Source: G963720475 sp963720475 (GTDB lineage: Bacteria > Actinomycetota > Thermoleophilia > Solirubrobacterales > Thermoleophilaceae). From it: DNA of 64,000 nucleotides. Where the stretch lies: assembly GCA_963720475.1 (NCBI GenBank), contig OY970394.1, positions 2,170,001-2,234,000 on the forward strand, written 5' to 3'. The first letter of the stretch is position 1, and every line of letters begins with the position of its first letter. Below, piece by piece: positions 1-8,793 of the stretch. The notes beneath the pieces were generated by a model. It worked only from the letters and a program-made list of their open reading frames with translations, searched no databases and had not been told where the DNA came from. The position numbers and the translations under genes are program-made.

Positions 1-1355
1 TCCTTCGTCTCGGTTTCGGTCGGTTCGATCATCAGCGCCTCGTCGACGAGCAGCGGGAAGTACACCGTCGGCGGGTGGACCTTGTGGTCGAGCAGGCGCT
101 TGGCGATATCGAGCGTCGCGATCCCGAGGTCCTTCTTAGCACCGCGGCCCGATACGACGAACTCGTGCATGCAGATCCGGTCGTACGCGATCGGCAGGTA
201 CTCGGCGATGCCCGGCGCCGCGAGCAGCGCGCGCAGGTAGTTGGCGTTCAGCACGGCCGTCTCGGAGGCTTCCTTGAGCCCGTCGCGCCCGAGGGAGCGG
301 ATGTAGGCGTACGAGCGCACGAAGACACCGAAGTTCCCCTGGAAGCCGCGCAGCTTGCCGATCGACTTCGGACGGTCGTCATCGAGGTCGAAGCCTTCCT
401 CGCGCTTGACGACCTGAGGCCGCGGCAGGAACGGCTCGATCCGTTCGGACACGGCGATCGGCCCCGCCCCGGGTCCGCCGCCGCCGTGCGGTTGGGTGAA
501 GGACTTGTGGAGGTTGAAGTGGACGATGTCGAACCCCATGTCGCCCGGGCGGGAGATCCCCATCACCGCGTTGAGGTTCGCGCCGTCGTAGTAGAGCGTC
601 GCGCCGGCCTCGTGGACGATCGCGGCGATCTCCTCGATGTTGTTGTCGAACACCCCGAGCGTGTTCGGGTTCGTCAGCATCAGGCAGGCGACGTCGTCGG
701 CGAGCGCTGCGCGCAGGTCGTCGAGGTCCACGCCGCCGTCGGCGTTCGTCCCGAGCTTGACCGCCTCGTAGCCCGCCATCGTCACCGTCGCGGGGTTCGT
801 CCCGTGCGCGGTGTCGGGCGTCAGCACCTTCGTGCGTGTCTCGCCTCGATCCTCGTGGTAGGCGCGCGTGAGCAGCAGGCCCGCGAGCTCGCCGTGCGAA
901 CCCGCGCTCGGCTGGAGCGACACGTAAGGAAGGCCGGCGACCTCCGACAGCGCGGCTTGGAGATTCCACATCAGCTCCAACGCCCCCTGGGCGAGCTCGG
1001 CGTCCTGCAGCGGGTGCAGCCGCGCGTGGCCGGGCAGGGCGGCGACGCGCTCGTGCAGCTTCGGGTTGTGCTTCATCGTGCACGAGCCGAGCGGGTAGAA
1101 GCCGGTATCGAGGTCGAAGTTCTTCTTCGACAGCCCGTTGTAGTGGCGCACGATCTCCGGCTCGGAGACCTCCGGGAGCGCCGGGCCCTCGGCTCGCAGC
1201 TGCGACGCGGGCAGCAGATCCGCGATCGGCGTCTCCGGCACGTCGGTCTCCGGCGGAGCGAACGCCCGGCGGCCCTCCACCGAGCGCTCGTAGATCGTCA
1301 CGACCGGCTCGTCGGCGGAGGGGTCGAGCTTCGCGTCGGTCACGACCGGCGTCAT
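1..1355 (-). CDS. gcvPB: Glycine dehydrogenase (decarboxylating) subunit 2, partial
   Basis: C-terminal half of the split P-protein of the glycine cleavage system. It decarboxylates glycine with PLP and passes the aminomethyl group to lipoyl-GcvH. The gene starts at ATG 1355, which overlaps the gcvPA stop (ATGA), and runs off the left edge of the window, so the end is missing. About 451 codons are visible. The PLP lysine lies in NLHKSFTQPHGGGGPG at about residue 284, and the family motif GSCTMKHNPK is near residue 92. Reading frame is open throughout. Last gene of gcvT-gcvH-gcvPA-gcvPB in this window. Identification is firm. Confidence 0.95.
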   Translation of the reverse strand, partial: MTPVVTDAKLDPSADEPVVTIYERSVEGRRAFAPPETDVPETPIADLLPASQLRAEGPALPEVSEPEIVRHYNGLSKKNFDLDTGFYPLGSCTMKHNPKLHERVAALPGHARLHPLQDAELAQGALELMWNLQAALSEVAGLPYVSLQPSAGSHGELAGLLLTRAYHEDRGETRTKVLTPDTAHGTNPATVTMAGYEAVKLGTNADGGVDLDDLRAALADDVACLMLTNPNTLGVFDNNIEEIAAIVHEAGATLYYDGANLNAVMGISRPGDMGFDIVHFNLHKSFTQPHGGGGPGAGPIAVSERIEPFLPRPQVVKREEGFDLDDDRPKSIGKLRGFQGNFGVFVRSYAYIRSLGRDGLKEASETAVLNANYLRALLAAPGIAEYLPIAYDRICMHEFVVSGRGAKKDLGIATLDIAKRLLDHKVHPPTVYFPLLVDEALMIEPTETETK

Positions 1356-2713
1356 GCCGGCACCCCCTCGCGCACGCCCGCGACGACAGCGGCGAGCGCG
1401 TCTATCTGCTCGCGCGTGCGACGCTCGGTTATCGCGACCAGCAGGCCGCCCTCGTACTCGGCGTAATCCCGCGCCAAGCGATAGCCGGGGTTGATGCCGG
1501 CGGCGCGGGCGCGCTCGAAGACGGCATCGAGATCGCCGCCCGGGACGCGCACCGCGAACTCGCGCGCCACGGCGCCGGGGTTGATCGGCTCGGCGCCCGC
1601 GTCGCGCAGCGCCTCGCGCGCGTAGTGGGTGCGCCGCAGCATCAGCTCGGCGAGCTCGACGATCCCGCGGCGGCCGAGCCAGGAGAGGTAGATCACCCCG
1701 GCGAGCGCGTTCAGCGCCTGCGCGGTGCAGATGTTGTGGGTCGCCTTCTCGCGGCGGATGTGTTGCTCGCGCGTCTGCAGCGTCAGGACGAAGCCGCGGC
1801 GACCATCGACGTCCTTCGTCTCCCCGGCGATGCGTCCCGGCATCCGGCGGATGAAGCGATCATCGGCCGCGAAGAAGCCGAACGACGGGCCACCGAAGTC
1901 GAGCCTGTTGCCGAGGGTCTGACCCTCGCCCACGCAGATGTCCACACCCTGGTCGCCCGGCGGCTTGAGGATCGCGAGCGGCAGCGGGTCGGCCTGACAG
2001 ACGAACAGCGCGCCGGTCGCCTTCGCGGCGTCGCCGAGCGCGCCCAGCTCCTCGACCGTGCCGAGGAAGTTCGGCTGCGCGACGAAGACGGCGGCGGTGT
2101 CGTCGTCGACGGCGTCCGCGAGCGCCGCCGCGTCGGTCGCCCCGCCCTCGTCGAGCCCGACCTCGACGACCTCCATCCCGTACCCGCGCGCGTGGGTGAC
2201 GAGCGCCTCGCGCGAGTGCGGGTGCAGCCCGCGTGACGCGACGAGGCGGTGCTTGCCGGTCTCGAGCTTCGCCATGTAGCCCGCGGCCGCAACGGCGCTC
2301 GGGCCCTCGTACACCGACGCATTCGACACCGGCAGCCCGGTCAGCTCCGAAATCGCGGTCTGGTACTCGAACATCACCTGCAGCCCGCCCTGGGAGATCT
2401 CGGGCTGGTACGGCGTGTACGGCGTCAGGAACTCGGAGCGCTGGAGGATCGAGTCGATCAGCGACGGGACGTAGTGGTCGTACATCCCCGCGCCGAGGAA
2501 CGACGCCTCGGCGTCGGCATGGGTGTTGCGCGCCGCGAGGCCGGAGAGCTCGTCGAAGACCTCCTGCTCCGGCTTGCCGGCGGGGAGGTCGAGCTCGCGG
2601 TCGAGGCGCACGCCCTGGGGGATCTCCGCGAACAGCTCCTCGACGCTCCCGACGCCGATCGCGTCGAGCATCGCCGCGCGGTCGGCGTCGGTGGCTGAGG
2701 TGTAGCGGCTCAT
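1352..2713 (-). CDS. gcvPA: Glycine dehydrogenase (decarboxylating) subunit 1
   Basis: N-terminal subunit of the split P-protein, 453 aa, the usual length for GcvPA. It begins MSRYTSATDADRAAML and contains the family segment FLGAGMYDHYVPSLID near residue 75 and TPYTPYQPEISQG near residue 98. It forms the P-protein heterotetramer with GcvPB. It overlaps gcvH by 4 nt upstream and gcvPB by 4 nt downstream, so the three are very likely translationally coupled. No frame problems seen. Confidence 0.96.
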   Translation of the reverse strand: MSRYTSATDADRAAMLDAIGVGSVEELFAEIPQGVRLDRELDLPAGKPEQEVFDELSGLAARNTHADAEASFLGAGMYDHYVPSLIDSILQRSEFLTPYTPYQPEISQGGLQVMFEYQTAISELTGLPVSNASVYEGPSAVAAAGYMAKLETGKHRLVASRGLHPHSREALVTHARGYGMEVVEVGLDEGGATDAAALADAVDDDTAAVFVAQPNFLGTVEELGALGDAAKATGALFVCQADPLPLAILKPPGDQGVDICVGEGQTLGNRLDFGGPSFGFFAADDRFIRRMPGRIAGETKDVDGRRGFVLTLQTREQHIRREKATHNICTAQALNALAGVIYLSWLGRRGIVELAELMLRRTHYAREALRDAGAEPINPGAVAREFAVRVPGGDLDAVFERARAAGINPGYRLARDYAEYEGGLLVAITERRTREQIDALAAVVAGVREGVPA

Positions 2714-3102
2714 CCCTCGGCGAGCAGGTCCTTGTAGGCGGAGGCATCGAGCAGGCCGTCGGCCTCTCCGGAGTCGGAGAGCTTGACCTTGACGAGCCAG
2801 CCGTCGCCGTAGGGATCGGCGTTGATCGTGTCGGGCGCGTCCGCGAGCGACTCGTTCACCTCGACGATCTCGCCCGAAAGGGGGGCGATGACGTCGGAGA
2901 CCGCCTTGACGGATTCGACCTCGGCGTAGGACTCGTTCGCCTTGATCTCCTTGCCGGCCTCGGGCGGGTCGAAGAAGACCACCTCGCCAAGCTGGTCCTG
3001 TGCGAACCAGGTGATGCCGAGGGTCGCGGTCTCGCCCTCGATCCTCGCCCAGTCGTGCTCGGGGTGGTAGCGCAGTTCCTCGGGGTAGCTCTCGTCGGCC
3101 AA
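2710..3102 (-). CDS. gcvH: Glycine cleavage system H protein
   Basis: Lipoyl carrier protein of 130 aa that shuttles the aminomethyl group between P-, T- and L-proteins in the cytoplasm. The lipoylation site is Lys66 in the motif ESVKAVSD. The N-terminal segment YHPEHDWARIEG is typical. It starts 1 nt after the gcvT stop and overlaps gcvPA by 4 nt. No lipA/lipB or lpd gene is seen in the window. Confidence 0.96.
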   Translation of the reverse strand: MADESYPEELRYHPEHDWARIEGETATLGITWFAQDQLGEVVFFDPPEAGKEIKANESYAEVESVKAVSDVIAPLSGEIVEVNESLADAPDTINADPYGDGWLVKVKLSDSGEADGLLDASAYKDLLAEG

Positions 3103-3103
3103 C

Positions 3104-4184
3104 TCAACTCTCCTTCTCGTAGAGGGGCTTCGTGCGCACTTCGGCGGGGCGCCGCTTGCCGCGCACGTCGATCTCGATCGGCGTGCCCGGCTCGGCGCTG
3201 CCGACGGGAACGTACGCCATTCCGATCCCTTGCTCGAGACACGGCGACAGCGAGCCGCTCGTGACCACGCCCGCTTCAGCGCCGTCCACGATCACCGCGT
3301 TGCCCTGGCGGGGGATGCCCGGGCCGGTGAGGACGAAGGGCTTGATCGTCTGCGCGGGCTCGAAGCCGCGTAGCGCCTCGGCTCCGATGAAGCCCGTGTC
3401 GAGCTTGCACGCCCAGCCGAGCCCAGCCTCGATCGGGTTGCGATCCTCGGAGAGATCGTTGCCGTAGAGGTGGAAGCAGACCTCGAGGCGGAGCGTGTCG
3501 CGCGCGCCGAGTCCGGCCGGTTGCGCGCCCGCGTCGAGCAGCGCGTCCCAAACGGCGCCGGCGTCGTCCGGCGAGAGCAGCAGCTCGACGCCGTCCTCGC
3601 CCGTGTAGCCGGTGCCGCAGACGAGGCAGCTCGGCGCCGGCGATCTTGGCTTCGACCGCGTGCATCCGCTCCGGTTGCTCGCCCTCGATCAGGTCCTCGA
3701 GCATTACCCGCGCCTGCGGGCCCTGGAAGGCGATCATCGCGTAGTCGGCGGCAGCGTCCTCGACCTCGACGTCGAAGCCGGGCGCGTGCTCGGTCATCCA
3801 GGCGTAGTCCTTCTCGTGGTTCGAGGCGTTCGTGACGGTCAGGTAGGTGTCGGGACCGGTGCGATAGGTGAAGAGGTCGTCGAGCACGCCCCCGTTCTCG
3901 CGGCAGAGCGCGGAGTACTGCGCGCCGCCGACCTCGATCTGCGACACGTCGTTCGACAGGACGCGCTGGAGGAAGGCCTCCGCCTCCGGGCCATGGGTGA
4001 GCACCTCACCCATGTGGGAGACGTCGAAGATTCCCGCGTTCGCGCGGACGTTCAGGTGCTCCTCCTTGATCCCCTCGTACTGCACCGGCATCTCCCAGCC
4101 TGCGAACGGCACGAGCTTCGCCCCGGCCGCCTCGTGGCGGTCGTAGAGCGGCGTTCTACGCAGGGTCTCGGTCGCCGGCGGCAA
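3104..4184 (-). CDS. gcvT: Aminomethyltransferase (T-protein), frame broken once
   Basis: Tetrahydrofolate-dependent aminomethyltransferase of the glycine cleavage system. It starts at TTG 4184; the N-terminal part reads RRTPLYDRHEAAGAKLVPFAGWEMP (conserved core TPLYD...PFAGWEMP). Up to about position 3627 the first frame is good, then the frame shifts and the remainder (GTGYTGEDG, then the C-terminus ending RTKPLYEKES) continues in another frame. Removing one C at 3626-3627 restores GAELLVCGTGYTGEDG. About 360 aa when repaired, the normal length. More likely a sequence error than a pseudogene, because it leads an intact operon. It lies about 50 nt downstream of ftsZ with no clear terminator between. 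Confidence 0.9.
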
Positions 4185-4234
4185 GGCCGGAAGAGGCTAG
4201 CAACGGGGCGGAGCGCGCCGCGCGGTTCGCTAGG

Positions 4235-5344
4235 TCAGTCGCGCAGGAACGGCGGGATGTCGATCTCGTCGTCGGAGATCTCGAGCGACGAGCGCTGGCC
4301 TTCGTCCATCACGACGTCGCGGCGGCGTCCGCCGGTGTTCTCGGCGCGCGGGCGGCGGCGGCCCTCGGACGACCCGGCGTCGAGCGTCGAGCCCCCGCGG
4401 CGACCGTCGAAGCCGGTTGCGATGACGGTCACCTGCACCTCGTCGTCGCGGCCCTCGTCGATCACGGCGCCGAAGATGATGTTCGCGTCCGCCGCGGCAG
4501 CCGATTCGACGATCTCGGCGGCCTCGTTGACCTCGAACAGGCCAAGGTCGCCGCCGCCGGTCATGTTCAGCAGCAGTCCCGTCGCACCCTCGACCGACTG
4601 CTCGAGCAGCGGGCTGGAGATCGCGTTGCGGGCGGCCTCGGTCGCGCGGTTCTCGCCGGCGGCGGTGCCGATCCCCATCAGCGCCGTGCCGGCGTCCTGC
4701 ATGATCGTGCGGACGTCGGCGAAGTCGAGGTTGATCAGACCGGGAATCGTGATCAGGTCGGTGATCCCCTGCACGCCCTGGCGCAGGACGTCGTCGGCCT
4801 CGCGGAACGCCTCGAGGATCGAGGTGCGGCGCTCGACGATCGACAGCAGCTTCTCGTTCGGGATGACGATCTGTGTGTCGACCTGCTCGGAGAGGCGGTC
4901 GATGCCCTCCGTCGCCTGGCGCGCGCGCTGGGCGCCTTCGAACTCGAATGGGCGGGTGACGACGCCGACGGTCAGCGCGCCGATCTCCTCGCGCGCCACC
5001 TCGGCGATCACGGGCGCAGCGCCGGTGCCGGTGCCGCCGCCCTCGCCAGCGGTGACGAAGACCATGTCCGCGCCCTTGAGCGCCTCCTTGATCTCGTCGC
5101 GGCTCTCGTTGGCGGCGCCGTAGCCGACCTGCGGGTCCGCGCCCGCGCCCAGCCCGCGGGTCAGCTGGCCGCCGAGCTGCAGCTTGACGTCGGCGTCGCA
5201 CATCTGGAGCGCCTGGGCGTCCGTGTTGACCGCGATGAACTCGACGTTCTTGAGGCCCGCGTCGACCATGCGGGTGACCGCATTGGTCCCGCCGCCGCCG
5301 ACGCCGACGACCTTGATTACCGCTAGGTAGCTCCCGGTGTTCAT
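4235..5344 (-). CDS. ftsZ: Cell division GTPase FtsZ
   Basis: Tubulin-like GTPase forming the Z ring, 369 aa from ATG 5344. The tubulin signature GGGTGTG is at residues 102-108, the T7 loop NLDFAD at 205-210, and the conserved C-terminal peptide ends DIPPFLRD. Between core and tail is an Arg/Gly-rich linker of about 40 residues. The start at 5344 is preferred over an in-frame ATG at 5416, because a good promoter (-10 at 5415-5420) lies across the upstream codons. Last gene of the dcw cluster; gcvT follows. No ftsA is present, as usual in Actinobacteria. Confidence 0.97.
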   Translation of the reverse strand: MNTGSYLAVIKVVGVGGGGTNAVTRMVDAGLKNVEFIAVNTDAQALQMCDADVKLQLGGQLTRGLGAGADPQVGYGAANESRDEIKEALKGADMVFVTAGEGGGTGTGAAPVIAEVAREEIGALTVGVVTRPFEFEGAQRARQATEGIDRLSEQVDTQIVIPNEKLLSIVERRTSILEAFREADDVLRQGVQGITDLITIPGLINLDFADVRTIMQDAGTALMGIGTAAGENRATEAARNAISSPLLEQSVEGATGLLLNMTGGGDLGLFEVNEAAEIVESAAAADANIIFGAVIDEGRDDEVQVTVIATGFDGRRGGSTLDAGSSEGRRRPRAENTGGRRRDVVMDEGQRSSLEISDDEIDIPPFLRD

Positions 5345-5363
5345 GGTTGGGTTCCGTCCGGAG

Positions 5364-5380
5364 CTCAAGCGATGCTTGAG
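5364..5380. repeat. Inverted repeat in the ftsZ leader
   Basis: CTCAAGC-GAT-GCTTGAG, perfect 7-bp arms, lies between the predicted ftsZ transcription start (about 5408) and the ATG (5344). It could be an operator or a small leader hairpin. Function not known. Confidence 0.5.
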
Positions 5381-5414
5381 GGTTCCGCCCCGGTTGGAGT
5401 CAAGAACTTCCCGC

Positions 5415-5444
5415 ACTGTAAGCGCATTCGGAGCGAACTGTCAA
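5415..5444 (-). promoter_or_regulatory. Predicted sigma-70 type promoter of ftsZ
   Basis: On the minus strand TTGACA (5444-5439, perfect -35) is followed after 18 bp by TACAGT (5420-5415). Transcription would start near 5408, giving a leader of about 64 nt. This would let ftsZ be expressed independently of the upstream dcw genes. Confidence 0.65.
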
Positions 5445-5488
5445 GAATCGGCACGAATTCCTGCAACGCGCTGAACCTCGACCCAGGG

Positions 5489-5504
5489 TCGAGGGTACCC
5501 TCGA
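5489..5504. repeat. Perfect 16-bp palindrome between ftsQ and ftsZ
   Basis: TCGAGGGTACCCTCGA, 14 bp beyond the ftsQ stop and 45 bp upstream of the ftsZ -35 box. No T-run follows, so an operator is as likely as a terminator stem. Confidence 0.4.
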
Positions 5505-5518
5505 TCTGCGCTTGAGGG

Positions 5519-6481
5519 TTAGTTCGGCGCCGCGGCGCCGGTTGCGGGCTCCACGGGGGCCGCCTGCGGCGCTTCCGGCGCGGCCGGTGCCGCTTCGGGA
5601 GCGCCGGGCGCCGTCTGCGGCGTGGCCGGGTCCGCTCCCGGCGCGGCAGTCCCGCCCTGCGGCCGCGGCCCCGCCGGCGGGGCCGGCTCGATCGTCTCCG
5701 CCCCGAGGCCACCTGCCGCCGGACGCGCGGGGATGCGCACGTCAACGTACGACGCCCCGTGTGCCCCGGGGCTCGCAAGCACGCTCGCGGCCGCGGCCCA
5801 CTTGGCGCGCAGGCGCGTCGGATCGCCAAAGATCAGCTCGGGCCCGTTGCGCACCTTCACGACCACGCCCCGGCGCTTCTCCCTTCGGACGCCCTCGATG
5901 CGGTCGAGCAGGGGCACCGGGGCCGCTCCCAGCAGGCGGACGAAGCTGAGCGTGCGCTCGCTGTTCACGTGGCGGCCGCTCGCCTCGTCGTCCACGCGCA
6001 GCACGGGCAGCTTCCGCTCGGGCGACAGCCCGGAGAGGATCGTGCCGTCGGCGGCCACCGGCACGCGCTCGCCCCCGCTCGCGAGGATCGCGGTCGCGCG
6101 GTGCTCGATCACCCTGATGCGCAGCTTGTGCGGGAAGTCCGCCTCGACGTCAAGTGCCCTGATCGCGGGGAAGTTGCCGATCGAGCGCATCAGGTCGTCC
6201 TCGCGCACGTGGAGCGTCGTCATGTCGCGCGCTGCGGCTGTGAGCGCGGTCCGGACCTGAGCAGCCTCCTTCGTCGTCAGGCCGCTGACCTCGACCTTGT
6301 CGACGCTGACGAAGGTCGAGTCGCGGAACCAGAAGAGGTATAGCCCCGTGAGCACCACGATCACGGTGAGGGCAAGCGCGAGCCGGCGTCGCAGCCGAGG
6401 CGGCAGCGACATCGCGATCCGCGGCACTGCCGCCACGGAGCGGCCACCGATCCGCAGGGCGTGAGCGCCCGCATCCCTCAT
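5519..6481 (-). CDS. ftsQ: Cell division protein FtsQ/DivIB
   Basis: Bitopic divisome protein, 320 aa. It has a basic cytoplasmic segment, one membrane span near residues 33-50 (LALALTVIVVLTGLYLFWF) and a POTRA domain beginning VDKVEVSGLTTKEAAQVR near residue 60. After the beta domain it carries an unusually long Ala/Pro-rich tail of about 65 residues ending AAAPN. It overlaps murB by 4 nt. The position murB-ftsQ-ftsZ is standard in dcw clusters. Confidence 0.9.
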   Translation of the reverse strand: MRDAGAHALRIGGRSVAAVPRIAMSLPPRLRRRLALALTVIVVLTGLYLFWFRDSTFVSVDKVEVSGLTTKEAAQVRTALTAAARDMTTLHVREDDLMRSIGNFPAIRALDVEADFPHKLRIRVIEHRATAILASGGERVPVAADGTILSGLSPERKLPVLRVDDEASGRHVNSERTLSFVRLLGAAPVPLLDRIEGVRREKRRGVVVKVRNGPELIFGDPTRLRAKWAAAASVLASPGAHGASYVDVRIPARPAAGGLGAETIEPAPPAGPRPQGGTAAPGADPATPQTAPGAPEAAPAAPEAPQAAPVEPATGAAAPN

Positions 6482-7410
6482 CCGCGAGCCTCCTCGGCCC
6501 CGGGCGCGTCGCCGAGGAGCTGGACCTCGGCCTCGAGCTCGATTCCGAAGCGCTCGCGCACGAGCCTGCGCCCCGCGGCCATCAGCTCGAGCACGTTCGC
6601 GGTCGTCGCGTCGCCCCCGTTCTCGACGAAGTTCGCATGCTTCTCCGAGAAGCGCGCGCCGCCGACCCGCAGCTCGCCCGCACCCGCGGCCTCGAGCAGC
6701 TGTCCGGCGGTGCGGCCCTCCGCACGCTCGTCATCGGGGTTCTTGAAGGTCGAACCGAACGTCTTGATCCCCGAGGGTTGCGCCTCGCGGCGCTGTTCGC
6801 GCATCTGCTCGAGCGTGCGCTTGACGTCTGCGGTCTCGGCCGGCGCGAGGGCGAACGAGGCGCGGGCGACGATCTCCCCCTGTCGCAGGTTCGAGCGGCG
6901 GTACGCGAACCCGAACCCGTCCGGCTCGCGCCGCTCGACTCCGAGCGCGCTCACGACGTCGGCCCACTCGAGCACCCGCGAGAGGTCGCCCCCGTAGGCG
7001 TTCGCGTTCATCCTGACCGCCCCGCCGACGGTCCCGGGGATGTTGACGCCGAACTCGAGCCCGGTGAGACCCTCGCGCGCGGCATGGGCGGACGCCGCCG
7101 GGAGGCGGGCGCCACCGCCACAGAGGAGACGGTCGCCTTCGCGTGCGATCGCGGCGAGATCGCCATCGAGCTTCAGGACAAGTCCGGGGAAACCATCATC
7201 GGCTATCAGAAGGTTCGATCCCGAGCCGACCACTCCTACCTCGATCTCGGCCTCTTGGGCCCAAGCGAGTAGCTCCCCCAGCCGCTCGATCGAGTCCGCG
7301 CGCGCGAAATAGTCCGCCGGGCCGCCGGTGCGGATCGTCGTGAGCCGGGCGAGCGGGTAGTCACGCTCGACGCCTTCAGGTGGCGATGCTCCTGCGGAGC
7401 TCATCCTCAC
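6478..7410 (-). CDS. murB: UDP-N-acetylmuramate dehydrogenase
   Basis: FAD enzyme that reduces UDP-GlcNAc-enolpyruvate to UDP-MurNAc, 310 aa. FAD-binding features include TTIRTGGPADYF near residue 24, GSGSNLLIADDGFPGLV near residue 62 and GVNIPGTVGGAVRMNANAYG near residue 121. The catalytic serine region GSTFKNP is near residue 226 and the second active-site segment ends FSEKHANFVEN. Overlaps murC (upstream) and ftsQ (downstream) by 4 nt each. Confidence 0.96.
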   Translation of the reverse strand: MRMSSAGASPPEGVERDYPLARLTTIRTGGPADYFARADSIERLGELLAWAQEAEIEVGVVGSGSNLLIADDGFPGLVLKLDGDLAAIAREGDRLLCGGGARLPAASAHAAREGLTGLEFGVNIPGTVGGAVRMNANAYGGDLSRVLEWADVVSALGVERREPDGFGFAYRRSNLRQGEIVARASFALAPAETADVKRTLEQMREQRREAQPSGIKTFGSTFKNPDDERAEGRTAGQLLEAAGAGELRVGGARFSEKHANFVENGGDATTANVLELMAAGRRLVRERFGIELEAEVQLLGDAPGAEEARG

Positions 7411-8711
7411 GCCCCTCCCGCGGCCCCGTTGCCGGTGAGATCGTGCGCGAGGTCGTCGACGTTTCCGGCTCCGAGGGTGAGCAGCACGTCGCCCGGGCCG
7501 AGCTCGCCACCGAGGTAGGAGGCGGCCTCATCGAGCCGCGGGAGCCACCACACGGGGCGGCCGTGCGCAGCGTCCGCCGTCGCCGCGGCGACGAGCCAGC
7601 CCGTCACACCCGGGAAGTCCTCGGCGCGCTCCCGTGCGGGGTAGATGTCCACCACCACGGTGAGGTCGGCGAGCGCAAGTGCTGCGCCGAATTCGCGCGC
7701 GAGCGCGTCCGTGCGCGAGTACAGGTGGGGTTGGAAGCAGGCGACGATCCGCTCGGCCCCGAGCGATCGCGCCGCCTCGAGCGTCGCCCTCACCTCAGTC
7801 GGGTGGTGGGCGTAGTCGTCGAAGACGCGCGCCCCGGCCGCGGTCTCACCCACTTCCTCGAAGCGCCTGCCCGCGCCTTCGAACGAGGCGAGCGCCGCGG
7901 CTGCGTCGGCGAGCTCGGTCCCCGCGGCACAGCACGCGCCGAGCGCGGCGCAGGCATTCGCGACGTTGTGCTCACCCGGCACCCGAAGCTCGACCGCCAC
8001 GCCATCGAGCGTGAAGCGCGAGCCAAGGCCGAGCAACTCGATGTCCTCGGCGTGCGGGAGGTCCTCGCCGTCGATCCGGACCTCGGCGCGCGCGGTGAAC
8101 TCCTCGAACGCCTGCTCGAGCTCTCTCACCGAGGCGAAGGTCGAGTGGTGGTCGAGCTCGATGTTGGTGACGACGGCGATCTCGGGCTCGAGCTCGAGGA
8201 ACGAGCGGTCGGACTCGTCCGCCTCGACGACGATCCACTCTCCCTCCCCCCAGGCTCCGTTGGTGCCCGCCGAGCGCAGCTCGCCCCCGACGAGGAAGGC
8301 CGGATCGGCCCCGGACCCGGCGAGCGCGTGGGCGATCATCCCGGCGGTCGTCGTCTTCCCGTGGGTGCCGGCGACCGCGATGCAGCGCTTCAGCCGCGCG
8401 ACCTCCGCGAGCAGCTCACCGCGATGGAGCACACGCGCGCCTGCGGCACGAGCGGCGGAGAGCTCGGGGTTGTCGAGCGGGATCGCCGTCGACACGACGA
8501 CCTCCGCCCCAGCGGGCAGATTCGCCTCGTCGTGGCCGATCACCGGCTCGATGCCGGCCTCCCGCAGCCGCGCGCAGTAAGGCGAGTCGGCGCGGTCGGA
8601 GCCGCTCACGGCGGCCCCGAGCTCGCCGGCCACGAGCGCGAGCGCGCTCATGCCCGCGCCCCCTACGCCGACGAAGTGCAGCGCCCGGCCGCTCCACGGA
8701 GCCTCGCTCAT
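7407..8711 (-). CDS. murC: UDP-N-acetylmuramate--L-alanine ligase
   Basis: Mur ligase adding L-Ala to UDP-MurNAc, 434 aa. It has the Rossmann start HFVGVGGAGMSALA, the ATP loop AGTHGKTTTAGM near residue 115, the central motif EADESDRSF, and the C-terminal RVFDDYAHHPTE. Intact. It starts about 80 bp downstream of the lipoprotein gene, after a strong hairpin, so it may have its own promoter. Confidence 0.97.
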   Translation of the reverse strand: MSEAPWSGRALHFVGVGGAGMSALALVAGELGAAVSGSDRADSPYCARLREAGIEPVIGHDEANLPAGAEVVVSTAIPLDNPELSAARAAGARVLHRGELLAEVARLKRCIAVAGTHGKTTTAGMIAHALAGSGADPAFLVGGELRSAGTNGAWGEGEWIVVEADESDRSFLELEPEIAVVTNIELDHHSTFASVRELEQAFEEFTARAEVRIDGEDLPHAEDIELLGLGSRFTLDGVAVELRVPGEHNVANACAALGACCAAGTELADAAAALASFEGAGRRFEEVGETAAGARVFDDYAHHPTEVRATLEAARSLGAERIVACFQPHLYSRTDALAREFGAALALADLTVVVDIYPARERAEDFPGVTGWLVAAATADAAHGRPVWWLPRLDEAASYLGGELGPGDVLLTLGAGNVDDLAHDLTGNGAAGGA

Positions 8712-8736
8712 CGCGCGAACGAAGCTAGCAACTGAA

Positions 8737-8766
8737 GAGGCCGCCCCCGCGAGCGGGGACGGCCTC
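8737..8766 (-). terminator. Hairpin terminator after the lipoprotein gene
   Basis: GAGGCCGCCCCCGC and GCGGGGACGGCCTC form a 14-bp stem with one mismatch and a tiny loop, 28 bp beyond the lipoprotein stop. No clear U-run follows, as is common in high-GC Actinobacteria. Confidence 0.6.
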
Positions 8767-8793
8767 TCGAACTGCCTGCTGCGCTGTGTGTGG

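Noticed and set aside
75..1466. Long plus-strand reading frame over gcvPB
   Set aside because: Antisense shadow of a high-GC gene; its translation is Arg/Val-rich without motifs. Many similar long frames across the window were dismissed for the same reason.
3104..4184. Programmed frameshift in gcvT and other broken genes
   Set aside because: Breaks occur in many unrelated genes, lack a shared slippery heptamer with downstream structure, and mostly fall in G/C runs; indel errors explain them better.
5344..5416. Longer FtsZ start at 5416
   Set aside because: The extra 24 residues lie across a good -10 box and the leader, and the family starts close to the residue used here (5344).
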